Of a DNA stretch of 64,000 bases, positions 26,932 through 35,890 are shown piece by piece. The translations under genes and the position numbers were made by a program. Under the pieces are notes generated by a model. That model searched no databases and was not told where the DNA came from. It saw only the letters and a list, made by a program, of their open reading frames with translations. The stretch's first letter is position 1; every line of letters begins with the position of its first letter. Origin of the DNA: an uncultured Bacteroidales bacterium (GTDB lineage Bacteria; Bacteroidota; Bacteroidia; Bacteroidales; Paludibacteraceae). Location of the stretch: assembly GCA_946534715.1 (NCBI GenBank), contig CAMNCW010000048.1, forward strand, positions 1-64,000. The letters run 5' to 3'.

Positions 26932-28361
26932 AAAATTTTCAGGAAAATAATAGTCTCTCTCTGAGACAAAGAATAAATGAAACCCCGCGTGGAGCATGGG
27001 TTCGCGCAGGGATTTGGAGCATCCTCTATGTGGCGTTCGTAATCTGGGTCGCATGGGGCGATTGGAAGAGTCTGGCGTGGTTAGCACTGCTCCCGCTTAT
27101 CGTGGATGCCTTCACAACGAAGTATATTAACTACACTTGGTGGAAGAAATATAAAGATACCAAACCTGCCCTTTATACCCTCTTCTCCTGGATAGACGCG
27201 ATTGTGTTTGCGCTCGTGGCGGTGTACTTCATCAATCTCTATATCTTCCAGAATTACCAGATACCTTCGTCTTCTCTGGAGAAGAGCCTGCGGGTAGGGG
27301 ACTTCCTTTATGTCAGCAAAATGGCTTACGGCGCCCGTGTGCCGCAAACACCGCTCTCTATGCCCCTCGTTCAACATACCATGCCCGAATGGCTCGGCGG
27401 AGGAAAGAGCTATTTGGATAACCCCCACTGGGGCTACAAGCGTTTGAAGGGCTGGACCAAACCACAAAAAGGAGACATCGTCGTCTTTAACTTCCCCGCT
27501 GGAGACACGGTGTGCCTTAAAATGCAGAACCCGGACTATTATTCGCTCAAACATTACCACGGTGAGACCTTGATCAAAACCCGCAAGGATGTGTTTGGCG
27601 AGATCATCACGCGGCCTGTTGATCGACGTGAGAACTACGTAAAACGTTGTGTCGGTACACCGGGTGACAGTCTGAAAATAGTAGATAACGTAATCTATAC
27701 AAAATCCTCCCGTCTCTCCCCTTCTGGGGAGATGGAGGGGTCTTCTTCATGGCTTCGTGAGCCGGATAGAGAGGGCTTGCAACTCAATTACTATGTGCAA
27801 ACGGACGGACATATGTTCGGCGCCAAATACTTGGAGAAAATCGGCATCAGCGTAGCGGATCGTGTGCAAGTGAATGCAACGGTCTGGCATTTCCCGCTGA
27901 CAAAAGCAATGAAGGCTGAACTGGAGAAAAATCCGCATGTCCTGAATATATTCGTAGAACCCGAAGAACGCGGTGGTGCCGTCTATCCCTTAGGTCACGC
28001 CTATACACGTCTCTCCCCTTCAGGGGAGCCGGAGGGGTCCTGGACGCGAGATAACTACGGACCGATCTATATCCCTCGAAAAGGGGACAAACTGCTGATC
28101 ACAGAGGAGAACTATTGGCTCTATAAACGCATTGCCGACGCCTATGAGTTCAAACCGATGACGATAGGCGAGGAGTACGAATTCTCAATGGATTATTATT
28201 GGATGCAGGGCGATAACCGCCATAATAGCGCCGATAGCCGCTATTGGGGATTTGTGCCCGAAGATCACATTGTCGGAAGACCGGTGTTCATCTGGCTCTC
28301 GATAGATAAAGATACACACTCGATCCGCTGGAACCGAATCGGTAGGGGAGCGAAACGCTAA
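26928..28361 (+). CDS. lepB: LepB, type I signal peptidase
   Basis: The long Bacteroidota form of S26 signal peptidase, 477 residues, with membrane segments before residue 110, the catalytic Ser116 in 'QIPSSSLEKSLRVGDFL' (Leu replaces the more usual Met), the catalytic Lys239 in 'NYVKRCVGTPGD' and the C-terminal box 'GDNRHNSADSR' (428-438). It removes signal peptides at the outer face of the inner membrane. Two in-frame C-rich elements encode 'RLSPSGEMEGSSSW' (262-275) and 'RLSPSGEPEGSW' (361-372) in the periplasmic cap region. It overlaps dapB by 4 bp. Confidence 0.94.
   Translation: MKNFQENNSLSLRQRINETPRGAWVRAGIWSILYVAFVIWVAWGDWKSLAWLALLPLIVDAFTTKYINYTWWKKYKDTKPALYTLFSWIDAIVFALVAVYFINLYIFQNYQIPSSSLEKSLRVGDFLYVSKMAYGARVPQTPLSMPLVQHTMPEWLGGGKSYLDNPHWGYKRLKGWTKPQKGDIVVFNFPAGDTVCLKMQNPDYYSLKHYHGETLIKTRKDVFGEIITRPVDRRENYVKRCVGTPGDSLKIVDNVIYTKSSRLSPSGEMEGSSSWLREPDREGLQLNYYVQTDGHMFGAKYLEKIGISVADRVQVNATVWHFPLTKAMKAELEKNPHVLNIFVEPEERGGAVYPLGHAYTRLSPSGEPEGSWTRDNYGPIYIPRKGDKLLITEENYWLYKRIADAYEFKPMTIGEEYEFSMDYYWMQGDNRHNSADSRYWGFVPEDHIVGRPVFIWLSIDKDTHSIRWNRIGRGAKR
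27708..27745 (+). repeat. C-rich hairpin element, first copy in lepB
   Basis: TCTCCCCTTCTGGGGAGATG followed by GAGGGGTC encodes RLSPSGEMEGS. Confidence 0.8.
28007..28041 (+). repeat. C-rich hairpin element, second copy in lepB
   Basis: TCTCCCCTTCAGGGGAGCCG followed by GAGGGGTCC encodes RLSPSGEPEGS, almost the same as the first copy. Confidence 0.82.
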
Positions 28362-28393
28362 ATTGTGAATTGTGCATTGTGAATTGTGAATTG
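28361..28393 (+). repeat. GTGAATT heptamer array spanning the wbqC start
   Basis: AATTGTG words run from the last base of lepB to the TTG that starts wbqC; the last heptamer supplies the start codon. Confidence 0.88.
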
Positions 28394-28903
28394 AAAATTC
28401 TTCCTACCGCATATTTGCCGCCGAAATCGTACATGCAGGCGCTCATGAGCGAACCGGCTTCGATTGAGCAGATGGAGACGTTTGAAAAACAGACGTTTCG
28501 AAATCGGTGCCTCATCCGCGATCCCAAAGGCGAATGGGTGCGTCTGACAGTCCCTGTGGAAAAAGTGGAACACAAGCAGCTCACACGGGATATACAGATC
28601 AGTTACCGGACACGATGGCAGCACCAACACTGGATCACACTCGTCAGTACCTACCAACACACACCGTACTTCCGGTATTTCGCGGACTACCTCAAACCCT
28701 TCTACGAGAAGGAGTACAAATGGCTTTTGGATCTGAATGACGAGATGAATGCAACGCTCATGGCGCTGATGCGAAAAGAGCGGCCGAAAGGAATAATAAA
28801 CAGTCTGCGCACCACCGATTGGAGCGGACAGATTTGGACAGATAAACATCCGTGGCAAACGGAAATAAGTATATTAGATACGTTGTTTGATGAAAGAGAT
28901 TGA
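28391..28903 (+). CDS. WbqC-family protein
   Basis: The 170-residue product fits the WbqC-like family, with the opening KILPTAYLPP, then 'FEKQTFRNRCLI' and 'LTVPVEK'. WbqC-like proteins are associated with glycan or polysaccharide biosynthesis; the activity is not firmly known. I place the start at TTG 28391 because the family starts with MKILPTAYLPP-like sequence; the upstream codons are pure heptamer repeat (CIVNCE). This makes the repeat the source of the start codon. It overlaps ilvE by 14 bp. Confidence 0.85.
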   Translation: MKILPTAYLPPKSYMQALMSEPASIEQMETFEKQTFRNRCLIRDPKGEWVRLTVPVEKVEHKQLTRDIQISYRTRWQHQHWITLVSTYQHTPYFRYFADYLKPFYEKEYKWLLDLNDEMNATLMALMRKERPKGIINSLRTTDWSGQIWTDKHPWQTEISILDTLFDERD

Positions 28904-29969
28904 TTGGAGTAAATTGGGATTTCATTACACTGAGCCGGACTATATCGTGCGCTCAGCGTATCACAATGGCGTGTGGCAAGAACCATACGCAACCAAGGAT
29001 AAGTACCTGCACTTGCATGTGTCGGCTACTTGCCTGCAATATGGTCAGGAGGCATTTGAGGGACTGAAAGCCTTTCGCGGAATAGACGGAAAAATCCGTA
29101 TTTTCCGTTGGCGGGAGAATGCAAAACGAATGAGAAAGAGTGCGGAAGGTTTGTATATGCAGCCTGTGCCCGAGGAACTGTTCGGGAAGGCAATACGCCT
29201 CGCGCTGGAGAAAAATAGGAATTACATCCCGCCTTATGGCACAGGGGCAACCCTCTATTTCCGGCCGTTGCTGATTGGTACGACGCCGAGACTGGGTGTG
29301 GGACCGGGAAGAGACTTTGAGTTCATCGTCATCCCTTCACCTATTGGTCCGTACTATCCCGGGAAATTCCATTGCACGACCTTTGTCGTGAACCGCCATG
29401 TGGATCGCGCTGCCCCTTACGGCACCGGTACCTTCAAGGTCGGAGGAAACTACGCCTCCTCCTTCCGTGCTACCGAACCCGCACACGAGCAAGGCATGGA
29501 CTGTCTGTTTTTGGACGCCAAGTATCACCGGTATATTGATGAGTGTAGTGCAGCCAATTTTATCGGTATAAAGTACCTCTCCTCGGCAATCCAGTCATCC
29601 CCCGTAGCGGAATCTTCCCCCTTTAGGGGGAATGAGGGGGTCTCTATTGAATACCTCACGCCACGTTCCTCTGCTATCCTGCCCAGCATCACGAACGACA
29701 GTCTGATGACTTTGGCAAAGGATCAGGGAATGAAAGTCACGCGGAGGCATATACGATTAGAGGAATTGGCGGACATGTCCGAAGCCGCCGCATGCGGAAC
29801 AGCTTGCGTCATCAGCCCGATAGACAAAGTGATCGACCCTGATAACAATAAGATCTATCAGCTTAGCGACGAACCGGGACCGGTCATGACCCGACTCTAT
29901 CACGCCCTACGTGATATCCAGTTCGGCAGAGCCGAAGACAAACATCACTGGTGCGACGTAATATCGTAA
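28890..29969 (+). CDS. ilvE: IlvE, branched-chain amino acid aminotransferase
   Basis: This fold-type IV PLP enzyme of 359 residues has the Schiff-base Lys183 in 'TGTFKVGGNYASS' and 'IDECSAANFIGIK'. It interconverts Leu, Ile and Val with their 2-oxo acids. An in-frame C-rich element encodes residues about 236-250 (SSPVAESSPFRGNEG) between 'IKYLSSAI' and 'IEYLTP', a hairpin tip in homologues. The ATG at 28890 lies within the end of wbqC. Confidence 0.94.
   Translation: MKEIDWSKLGFHYTEPDYIVRSAYHNGVWQEPYATKDKYLHLHVSATCLQYGQEAFEGLKAFRGIDGKIRIFRWRENAKRMRKSAEGLYMQPVPEELFGKAIRLALEKNRNYIPPYGTGATLYFRPLLIGTTPRLGVGPGRDFEFIVIPSPIGPYYPGKFHCTTFVVNRHVDRAAPYGTGTFKVGGNYASSFRATEPAHEQGMDCLFLDAKYHRYIDECSAANFIGIKYLSSAIQSSPVAESSPFRGNEGVSIEYLTPRSSAILPSITNDSLMTLAKDQGMKVTRRHIRLEELADMSEAAACGTACVISPIDKVIDPDNNKIYQLSDEPGPVMTRLYHALRDIQFGRAEDKHHWCDVIS
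29604..29642 (+). repeat. C-rich hairpin element, in frame in ilvE
   Basis: CTTCCCCCTTTAGGGGGAAT plus GAGGGGGTCT; near-identical to the copy at 15274-15305 before ftsI. Confidence 0.85.
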
Positions 29970-29997
29970 ATGAATTAATACTAAAATAACTTGCTTT

Positions 29998-31572
29998 ATG
30001 TTTTCCAAACACCCCAAAGGATTGATTCCTGCTGCGCTCGCTAATATGGGTGAGCGATTCGGTTATTACATCATGAACGCGGTATTGCTGCTGTTTTTGG
30101 TCAGCAAATTCGGTTTGTCCGATGCTACCGCAGGTATTATTTACTCAGTTTTCTATTTCGGCATTTACGTGCTGAGTCTGGTGGGAGGTATCATTGCCGA
30201 CCGGACGCAGAATTACAACAAGACCATTCAGTGGGGCTTGATGATCATGTCCTTAGGTTATGTCTTTCTTGCCTTGCCGTTGTTCTCCGAGAACCCCAAC
30301 GGAGGTAGCGAATGGTGGACTATTTTGGTGTTCACATGCGCAGCGTTGCTGATGATTGCTTTCGGTAACGGTCTGTTCAAAGGAAACCTGCAGGCTATCG
30401 TTGGAAAGATGTACGATGAGTTTGAAACCGAAGCTGCCAAAGAAGGACCGGAGGCACTCAAGATTGCGCAGGAGAAACGCGACGCCGGCTTCCAGATTTT
30501 CTATGTATTCATCAATATCGGCGGCTTGGTAGCTCCTTTCGTCGCACCCTTGTTGCGTCAATGGTGGTTGCACAAGCATCAGTTGGTTTATAACTCGGAC
30601 ATGGCTTCCTTGGCGCATAGATATATAGCGGACGGTCAACTGACCCAGAAGTTCCAAGAGACCATGCAGGCTTCAATGCAGACTGGCTATCAGTTTGTGG
30701 ACAACTTGACCTTCTGTCAGGACTATATCACCGTCTTCAACCAAGGTATCCATTATTCGTTCATCGCATCTGTGGCGGCTATGCTGATCTCGTTGCTGAT
30801 TTTCCTGGCTACGAAACGCATCTTCCCCCAGCCGGCTAAAAAAGAAACAACCGGCGTAGTGGAATACACCCCGGAGGAGAAACTGGCGATGGCTAAGGAG
30901 ATTAAACAACGTATGGCTGCTCTGTTCGCTGTTCTCGGTATCGCTATCTTCTTTTGGCTCTCCTTCCACCAGAACGGACAATCGCTCAGCGTCTTCGCCC
31001 GCGATTTCATTCGCACGGACAGTATCGCGCCGGAAATCTGGCAGGCTCTGAATCCGTTCTTCGTGATTGTACTGACGCCGATTATCATGTGGTTCTTCAG
31101 CCGTTTGGCTAAGAATGGCAAATCGATCTCCACTCCCCGTAAGATTGCACTGGGTATGGCGATTGCCGGCATGGCGTACTTGTTCCTCATGATTGTTTCT
31201 GCCTATAACCATTATCCTTCAGGCGATGTATTCCGTGCCATGAACGCCGAGCAGTTGTCTGCTGCCGGTCTGGCGAAAGAAGGTCCATGGGTATTGCTGG
31301 TAACGTATTTCTTCCTGACGGTGGCTGAACTGTTTATTTCACCCCTTGGACTCTCATTCGTCAGCAAGGTAGCTCCGCGGCATATGGTCGGTCTGTGCCA
31401 AGGTCTGTGGCTTGGAGCTACAGCTATAGGTAACCTCTTCATCTGGGTAGGACCGCTGATGTACAACGCATGGCCGATTCAGTATTGCTGGACCGTCTTC
31501 TTCGCGGTTTGTATGGTCTCGATGGGCATTATGCTGGGTATGGTTAAATGGTTAGAAAAAGTAGCTTGCTAA
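29998..31572 (+). CDS. POT/PTR-family proton-dependent oligopeptide transporter
   Basis: The 524-residue MFS protein has the POT signature 'NMGERFGYYIMNAVLLLFL' (ExxERF-like ERFGYY), 'GGIIADR' and 'FQIFYVFINIGGLVAPF'. It should import di- or tripeptides with protons. Length and about 12-14 membrane segments fit. No repeat insertion is seen. It has 28 bp spacing to ilvE. Confidence 0.9.
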   Translation: MFSKHPKGLIPAALANMGERFGYYIMNAVLLLFLVSKFGLSDATAGIIYSVFYFGIYVLSLVGGIIADRTQNYNKTIQWGLMIMSLGYVFLALPLFSENPNGGSEWWTILVFTCAALLMIAFGNGLFKGNLQAIVGKMYDEFETEAAKEGPEALKIAQEKRDAGFQIFYVFINIGGLVAPFVAPLLRQWWLHKHQLVYNSDMASLAHRYIADGQLTQKFQETMQASMQTGYQFVDNLTFCQDYITVFNQGIHYSFIASVAAMLISLLIFLATKRIFPQPAKKETTGVVEYTPEEKLAMAKEIKQRMAALFAVLGIAIFFWLSFHQNGQSLSVFARDFIRTDSIAPEIWQALNPFFVIVLTPIIMWFFSRLAKNGKSISTPRKIALGMAIAGMAYLFLMIVSAYNHYPSGDVFRAMNAEQLSAAGLAKEGPWVLLVTYFFLTVAELFISPLGLSFVSKVAPRHMVGLCQGLWLGATAIGNLFIWVGPLMYNAWPIQYCWTVFFAVCMVSMGIMLGMVKWLEKVAC

Positions 31573-31583
31573 ATGACACGCTT

Positions 31584-32195
31584 ATGGAAGAACTGATTAA
31601 ATATTTTGAATCCTTAGAAACGCGTTTGGCAGCCGCTGAGCAAAGTGTGGCGGCTGCCGAAGAGCGTCTCTTGGCGCAAAATCAGCAGATAACCGCTCTC
31701 CAGGCAAAGATAACTGAACTGGAAAACCGTCCTGCTCCGGAGCCGCAAGTGATCGAGAAAATCGTGGAAGTAGAGAAACCCGTCGAGAAAATCGTTGAGA
31801 AAATCGTGGAAGTGGAGAAACCGGTAGTGGTAGAAGAAGAGCCTCTCGCGGAAGAAGAACCCGTTGAGATCACGGAACCTACAGAACCTACTGAAACTAC
31901 GGAAACAACGGAACCTACGGCTACCCCCGTAGCCCAAGAAAAGCCCTCTCCGAAAGCCGCTATCTACGGCAAGGCGGTGGATGATATCCATTTGGCTATC
32001 TCTCTGGGCGATCGTTTCTTGTTTCAACGCGAACTCTTTGGCCAAAATGCCGAACGCTTGCAACGCGCACTGACCGAACTGAACGAACTGTCTTCCTTTG
32101 ACGAAGCGATGGACTATATCGCCCGTTTCAATTGGGACACCGAGAGCAAAACCTATCAGCAGTTCCTCGTCACCCTCCACCGCCGCTTCGGTTAA
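31584..32195 (+). CDS. Coiled-coil protein with Glu/Pro/Thr-rich linker
   Basis: The ATG at 31584 (12 bp after the POT stop) gives 203 residues. Residues about 1-48 form a predicted coiled coil (LETRLAAAEQSV...), then comes a repetitive 'VEKIVEVEKPVEKIVEK' and Glu/Thr/Pro linker, and a C-terminal domain of about 70 residues starting 'AIYGKAVDDIHLAISLGDRF' and ending 'FLVTLHRRFG'. The C-terminal domain recurs in Bacteroidota hypothetical proteins from memory; its function is unknown. No signal peptide, so cytoplasmic. Confidence 0.8.
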   Translation: MEELIKYFESLETRLAAAEQSVAAAEERLLAQNQQITALQAKITELENRPAPEPQVIEKIVEVEKPVEKIVEKIVEVEKPVVVEEEPLAEEEPVEITEPTEPTETTETTEPTATPVAQEKPSPKAAIYGKAVDDIHLAISLGDRFLFQRELFGQNAERLQRALTELNELSSFDEAMDYIARFNWDTESKTYQQFLVTLHRRFG

Positions 32196-32202
32196 TGCCC
32201 TT

Positions 32203-32242
32203 CAATAAATCGTTAAATCGTAAATCGTCCAATCGTCAATTG
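32203..32242 (+). repeat. AATCGTC/AATCGTAA word array before rsmI
   Basis: Degenerate 7-8 bp words directly abut the rsmI ATG at 32244. Confidence 0.82.
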
Positions 32243-32243
32243 A

Positions 32244-32909
32244 ATGTTGTTTATCGTTCCGACACCCGTGGGTAATTTGCAGGACATGACGTTCCGGGCA
32301 ATTGAGGTGCTGAAATCAGTCGATCTGATTTTGGCGGAAGATACGCGTACCAGCGGGATCTTGTTGCAGCATTTCGATATCCATACCCCTCTGAAATCGC
32401 ACCATAAGTTCAATGAGCATGAGACCTCCGCGGACATCGTCGAGCGGCTTAAAGCCGGAGCGAACATCGCCCTGATCTCCGATGCGGGCACACCGGCAAT
32501 CTCTGACCCCGGATTCTTCCTCACACGCGCTGCCGCGGAAGCCGGAATAGAGATCCAAACCCTGCCAGGAGCTACTGCGTTCGTACCGGCACTCGTCGAT
32601 AGCGGACTGCCTAACAATCACTTCTATTTCGAGGGCTTCCTGCCGCAAAAGAAAGGCAGGCAAACGCGCTTGCAGTATCTCGCATCGCTCGACCAGACCT
32701 TCATCGTCTATGAGTCGCCTTTCCGGCTCGTCAAGACCCTTGAACAACTGGCTGCCTCCTGCTCCGAAGAGCGAAAAGCATCCGTCACCCGCGAGATCAG
32801 CAAACTGCATGAAGAAACCGTCCGCGGCACCCTCGCACAACTGATCGCCCATTTCCAACAAACTCCGCCCAAAGGCGAAATAGTGATCTGCGTAGCAGGA
32901 AAAGAATAA
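32244..32909 (+). CDS. rsmI: RsmI, 16S rRNA 2'-O-ribose C1402 methyltransferase
   Basis: The tetrapyrrole-methylase fold enzyme has 'FIVPTPVGNLQDMTFRAIEV', 'LILAEDTRTSG', 'LISDAGTPAISDPG' and 'LPGATAFVPAL', all RsmI hallmarks. It methylates the ribose of C1402 and complements RsmH (15640), which modifies the base. 221 residues is a normal short form. Confidence 0.95.
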   Translation: MLFIVPTPVGNLQDMTFRAIEVLKSVDLILAEDTRTSGILLQHFDIHTPLKSHHKFNEHETSADIVERLKAGANIALISDAGTPAISDPGFFLTRAAAEAGIEIQTLPGATAFVPALVDSGLPNNHFYFEGFLPQKKGRQTRLQYLASLDQTFIVYESPFRLVKTLEQLAASCSEERKASVTREISKLHEETVRGTLAQLIAHFQQTPPKGEIVICVAGKE

Positions 32910-33057
32910 ATCGTGCCCCGTAGGGGCTAAGAATAATCTTAAAACCCCGTAGGGGGCTAAGAATAATCTTTAAATCGTAAATCGTCCAATCGTCAATTGA
33001 CTTCAATCGTCAATAAATCGTTAAATCGTAAATCGTCCAATCGTAAATAAATTTAAA
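32910..33057 (+). repeat. Composite array with two GCCCC/GGGGC hairpins before flippase gene
   Basis: Two hairpins (GCCCCGTAGGGGC and CCCCGTAGGGG), each followed by TAAGAATAATCTT, precede about a dozen AATCGTC/AATCGTAA words. Together they fill the whole 150-bp gap up to the next ATG. Confidence 0.88.
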
Positions 33058-33059
33058 TT

Positions 33060-34508
33060 ATGGGTGAGATGAAATCCCTGGCGAAGGACACCGCCATCTA
33101 TGGTTTGAGTTCGATAATAGGTAAGTTCCTCAACTACCTCTTAGTGCCGCTATATACCTATGTGCTGGCGCGGACCGACGATTATGGTATCGTCACGAAC
33201 CTCTATGCCTGGACCGCTCTCCTGCTCGTTCTCCTTACTTACGGTATGGAAACGGGATTCTTCCGCTTTGCAAACCGCGAGGACTACGACCCCAAGACCG
33301 TCTATAAGACCGCCTTCATCACTTTGTTATGCACCAGCGCATTGTTCTCTACGCTGGTTATCATCTTCCATCAGCCCTTGGCGAACGTTCTGGGTTATCC
33401 CGATCATTCGGAGTTTGTCGAGATGATGTTTGCTACCGTTGCCGTTGATGCCTTTGCGTGCATTCCCTTTGCTTATCTGCGTTATCAGAAACGCCCGATC
33501 GCTTTTGCTTCGCTCAAACTGCTCTTCGTTTTGCTCAATATCGGCTTTAATATCTTCTTCTTGGTCATCTTGGGCAAAAACGATGTGTATTATATCTTCC
33601 TCAGTAATATCCTCGCTACCTTTATCCAAACGGCATGCTTGTTGCCCATGACCCTGCCTAAGGGCGGACGGTATGACTTCTCCGTCCTTCGCGATATGTT
33701 GCGTTACTCCCTGCCGCTCCTGGTGCTCGGCGTCGCCGGAATCATGAACCAAACACTCGACCGCATACTCTTTCCTTATTTATACACGGGCGCGGACGCG
33801 CAGGCGCAACTCGGTATCTACGGAGCATGCTTCAAGGTCGCTATGGTCATGATGATGTTCACCCAGGCTTTCCGATATGCTTACGAACCCTTTGTCTTTG
33901 CCAAACACAAAGACCGTCACTCCGTCGAAGCATATGCCGATGCGATGAAGTACTATATTATCTTCTCCTATCTTATCCTCCTCGGAGTCATCTTCTATCT
34001 CGATATCTTCCGTTACATCGTCTCCAGCGCTTATTGGGACGGATTGAAGATTGTCCCGGTTGTCCTTTGGACTTATGTTTTTCAAGGTATCTATTTCAAC
34101 CTTTCTTTCTGGTATAAACTGACGGACAAAACCAAATGGGGTGCCTATTTCTCGCTCATCGGCTTGGCGGTCACCCTCGTCCTGCAGATCGTCGGTGTGC
34201 CGAGAATCGGCTATTGGGCTTCATGCGGAAGCAGTCTCGTCTGCTATTTCGTAATCATGCTCCTCTCTTATTTCATCGGACAGAAAAAGGCCCCGATACC
34301 CTATGATCTGAAATCTATCGGTACCTATACCCTCCTGACCTTCGGATTATTAGCGGTATATTACTTTATCCGCTATTATTTCGATCTGAATAGCTGGCTC
34401 CTCATGGCAATCGGCACACTCTTCATAGGGGTGTATATCCTTAAAATGACCCGCCGCGATTTCCCCCTTTCGGGACTTCCGGTGGTGGGCAAGTACTTTA
34501 AGAAATAA
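33060..34508 (+). CDS. Wzx-like polysaccharide flippase
   Basis: The 482-residue protein has about 12-14 membrane segments and begins 'LAKDTAIYGLSSIIGKFLNY', typical of polysaccharide biosynthesis (MATE/MOP superfamily) flippases in Bacteroidota. It should move lipid-linked saccharides across the inner membrane. A second member of the superfamily lies at 37208; the two are not close copies. The substrate is unknown. Confidence 0.85.
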   Translation: MGEMKSLAKDTAIYGLSSIIGKFLNYLLVPLYTYVLARTDDYGIVTNLYAWTALLLVLLTYGMETGFFRFANREDYDPKTVYKTAFITLLCTSALFSTLVIIFHQPLANVLGYPDHSEFVEMMFATVAVDAFACIPFAYLRYQKRPIAFASLKLLFVLLNIGFNIFFLVILGKNDVYYIFLSNILATFIQTACLLPMTLPKGGRYDFSVLRDMLRYSLPLLVLGVAGIMNQTLDRILFPYLYTGADAQAQLGIYGACFKVAMVMMMFTQAFRYAYEPFVFAKHKDRHSVEAYADAMKYYIIFSYLILLGVIFYLDIFRYIVSSAYWDGLKIVPVVLWTYVFQGIYFNLSFWYKLTDKTKWGAYFSLIGLAVTLVLQIVGVPRIGYWASCGSSLVCYFVIMLLSYFIGQKKAPIPYDLKSIGTYTLLTFGLLAVYYFIRYYFDLNSWLLMAIGTLFIGVYILKMTRRDFPLSGLPVVGKYFKK

Positions 34509-34540
34509 TTTTTAATTTTTAATTTTTAATTTATACTATC
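34507..34540 (+). repeat. AATTTTT heptamer array before ribE
   Basis: Four AATTTTT words end in ATTTATACTATC directly before the GTG start; the last 28 bases recur before the FKBP gene at 35223. Confidence 0.88.
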
Positions 34541-35161
34541 GTGTTTTCAGGAATTGTAGAAACTATGGCTCAGGTCGTGAAGATTGAGACCGAGCAAACG
34601 AACAAACATTTCACGCTTCGCAACCCCTTTAGCGAACCGCTGACTATCGATCAATCTATCGCCCATAACGGCGTCTGCCTCACGGTCGTTAAGATCGAAG
34701 GTGACCTCTATACCGTCACCGCGATGCAGGAAACCCTGCGTCTCACCAATCTCGATCTCCTCCAAGTCGGCGATTGGGTCAACGTGGAGCGTTCCATGCT
34801 CATGGGAGGACGTCTCGACGGACATATCGTACAGGGACACGTCGATCAGAAAGCCGTTTGTATTGACGCCCATGAAACCGATGGAAGCTGGTACTACCGC
34901 TTTGAATACGACTCCACCAAGGAGATGATCACCCGCGGATATTTCTGCGTGGACAAAGGCTCTGTCACCATCAACGGCGTCAGCCTCACCGCCTGCGAAC
35001 CGGATATACAAGGCAGCAAAGGCTACGTCTCTGTCTGCATCATCCCCTACACCGAGGAGAATACCAACTTTAAATACATCCAAGTCGGCACCGTCGTCAA
35101 CATCGAGTTCGACATCCTCGGCAAATACATGGCGCGCTATGCGGCAATTTTAAAGAATTGA
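34541..35161 (+). CDS. ribE: RibE, riboflavin synthase alpha subunit
   Basis: The N-terminus FSGIVE and the duplicated lumazine-binding domains, with 'NGVCLTV' and 'INGVSLTACE', identify riboflavin synthase, which dismutates two dimethylribityllumazines. The 206 residues match. The start is GTG at 34541, since the protein must begin with (M)FSGIVE. No FMN riboswitch fits in the 32-bp gap. Confidence 0.94.
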   Translation: MFSGIVETMAQVVKIETEQTNKHFTLRNPFSEPLTIDQSIAHNGVCLTVVKIEGDLYTVTAMQETLRLTNLDLLQVGDWVNVERSMLMGGRLDGHIVQGHVDQKAVCIDAHETDGSWYYRFEYDSTKEMITRGYFCVDKGSVTINGVSLTACEPDIQGSKGYVSVCIIPYTEENTNFKYIQVGTVVNIEFDILGKYMARYAAILKN

Positions 35162-35162
35162 T

Positions 35163-35222
35163 ATTTTAATTTTTAATTCGTAATTTTTAATTCGTAATTT
35201 TTAATTTTTAATTTATACTATC
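35163..35222 (+). repeat. AATTTTT/AATTCGT array before FKBP gene
   Basis: Seven or eight heptamers fill the gap; the final ATTTATACTATC abuts the ATG, as in front of ribE. Confidence 0.9.
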
Positions 35223-35807
35223 ATGGACAAAATCAGTTATGCATTAGGTCTCTCCATGGGACAAAACTTAATGGGTAGCGGCGTAGAGAGCCTGAACTAT
35301 CAGGATCTCGCCGCAGGTATCGAAGATGTGCTCACCCACGCACAACCTAAGATCACCTATCAGGAGGCGCAACAAGTACTCAACACCTTCTTCCAGGAAC
35401 TGGAGCAGAAGATCGCCGGAGCCGCTAAAGCCGACGGGGAAAAGTTCCTCGCCGAGAATGCCAAACGCGAAGGCGTCAAGGTGACACCCTCCGGACTCCA
35501 GTACGAGATACTCGAACCATCGCTCGGACAAAAACCCAAGGCTACCGACACCGTGCGGGTTCACTATGAAGGTACACTCATCGACGGTACCGTCTTCGAT
35601 AGCTCCTACAAACGAGGCGAGTCTATCTCCTTCCCCCTCAATGGCGTTATCAAAGGTTGGACCGAAGGACTCCAGCTCATGTCGATCGGCTCGAAGTACA
35701 AATTCTTCATCCCTTACCAACTCGCCTATGGGGAGCGCGGTGCCGGACAATCAATCCCGCCCTATGCCGCACTCATCTTCACGGTCGAACTCTTAGGTAT
35801 CGAATAA
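35223..35807 (+). CDS. FKBP-type peptidyl-prolyl isomerase, cytoplasmic
   Basis: The 194-residue product has an N-terminal dimerisation domain (about 1-85, 'DKISYALGLSMGQNL') and a C-terminal FKBP domain with '[19 protein letters not shown]' and '[18 protein letters not shown]'. No signal peptide is present. It catalyses proline isomerisation or acts as a chaperone. The FKBP domain is very similar in nucleotide sequence to that of the next gene. Confidence 0.93.
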   Translation: MDKISYALGLSMGQNLMGSGVESLNYQDLAAGIEDVLTHAQPKITYQEAQQVLNTFFQELEQKIAGAAKADGEKFLAENAKREGVKVTPSGLQYEILEPSLGQKPKATDTVRVHYEGTLIDGTVFDSSYKRGESISFPLNGVIKGWTEGLQLMSIGSKYKFFIPYQLAYGERGAGQSIPPYAALIFTVELLGIE

Positions 35808-35848
35808 TAACCCTCATCATCTCGAAATTTGCTTAATTCGCCGTCCTA

Positions 35849-35886
35849 TAATTCGTAATTCGTAATTTTTAATTTCTGTTAATTAT
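35849..35886 (+). repeat. AATTCGT/AATTTTT array before the second FKBP gene
   Basis: Heptamers AATTCGT, AATTCGT, AATTTTT, AATTTCT precede the ATG at 35891. Confidence 0.82.
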
Positions 35887-35890
35887 ATTT

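Noticed and set aside
9840..29642. In-frame repeats as assembly artefacts
   Set aside because: Copies differ in sequence and flanks, keep the frame in every gene, and lie at loop positions; artefacts would break frames in many.
34507..34540. FMN riboswitch before ribE
   Set aside because: Only 32 bp separate it from the flippase gene and these are AATTTTT repeats; no RFN element fits.
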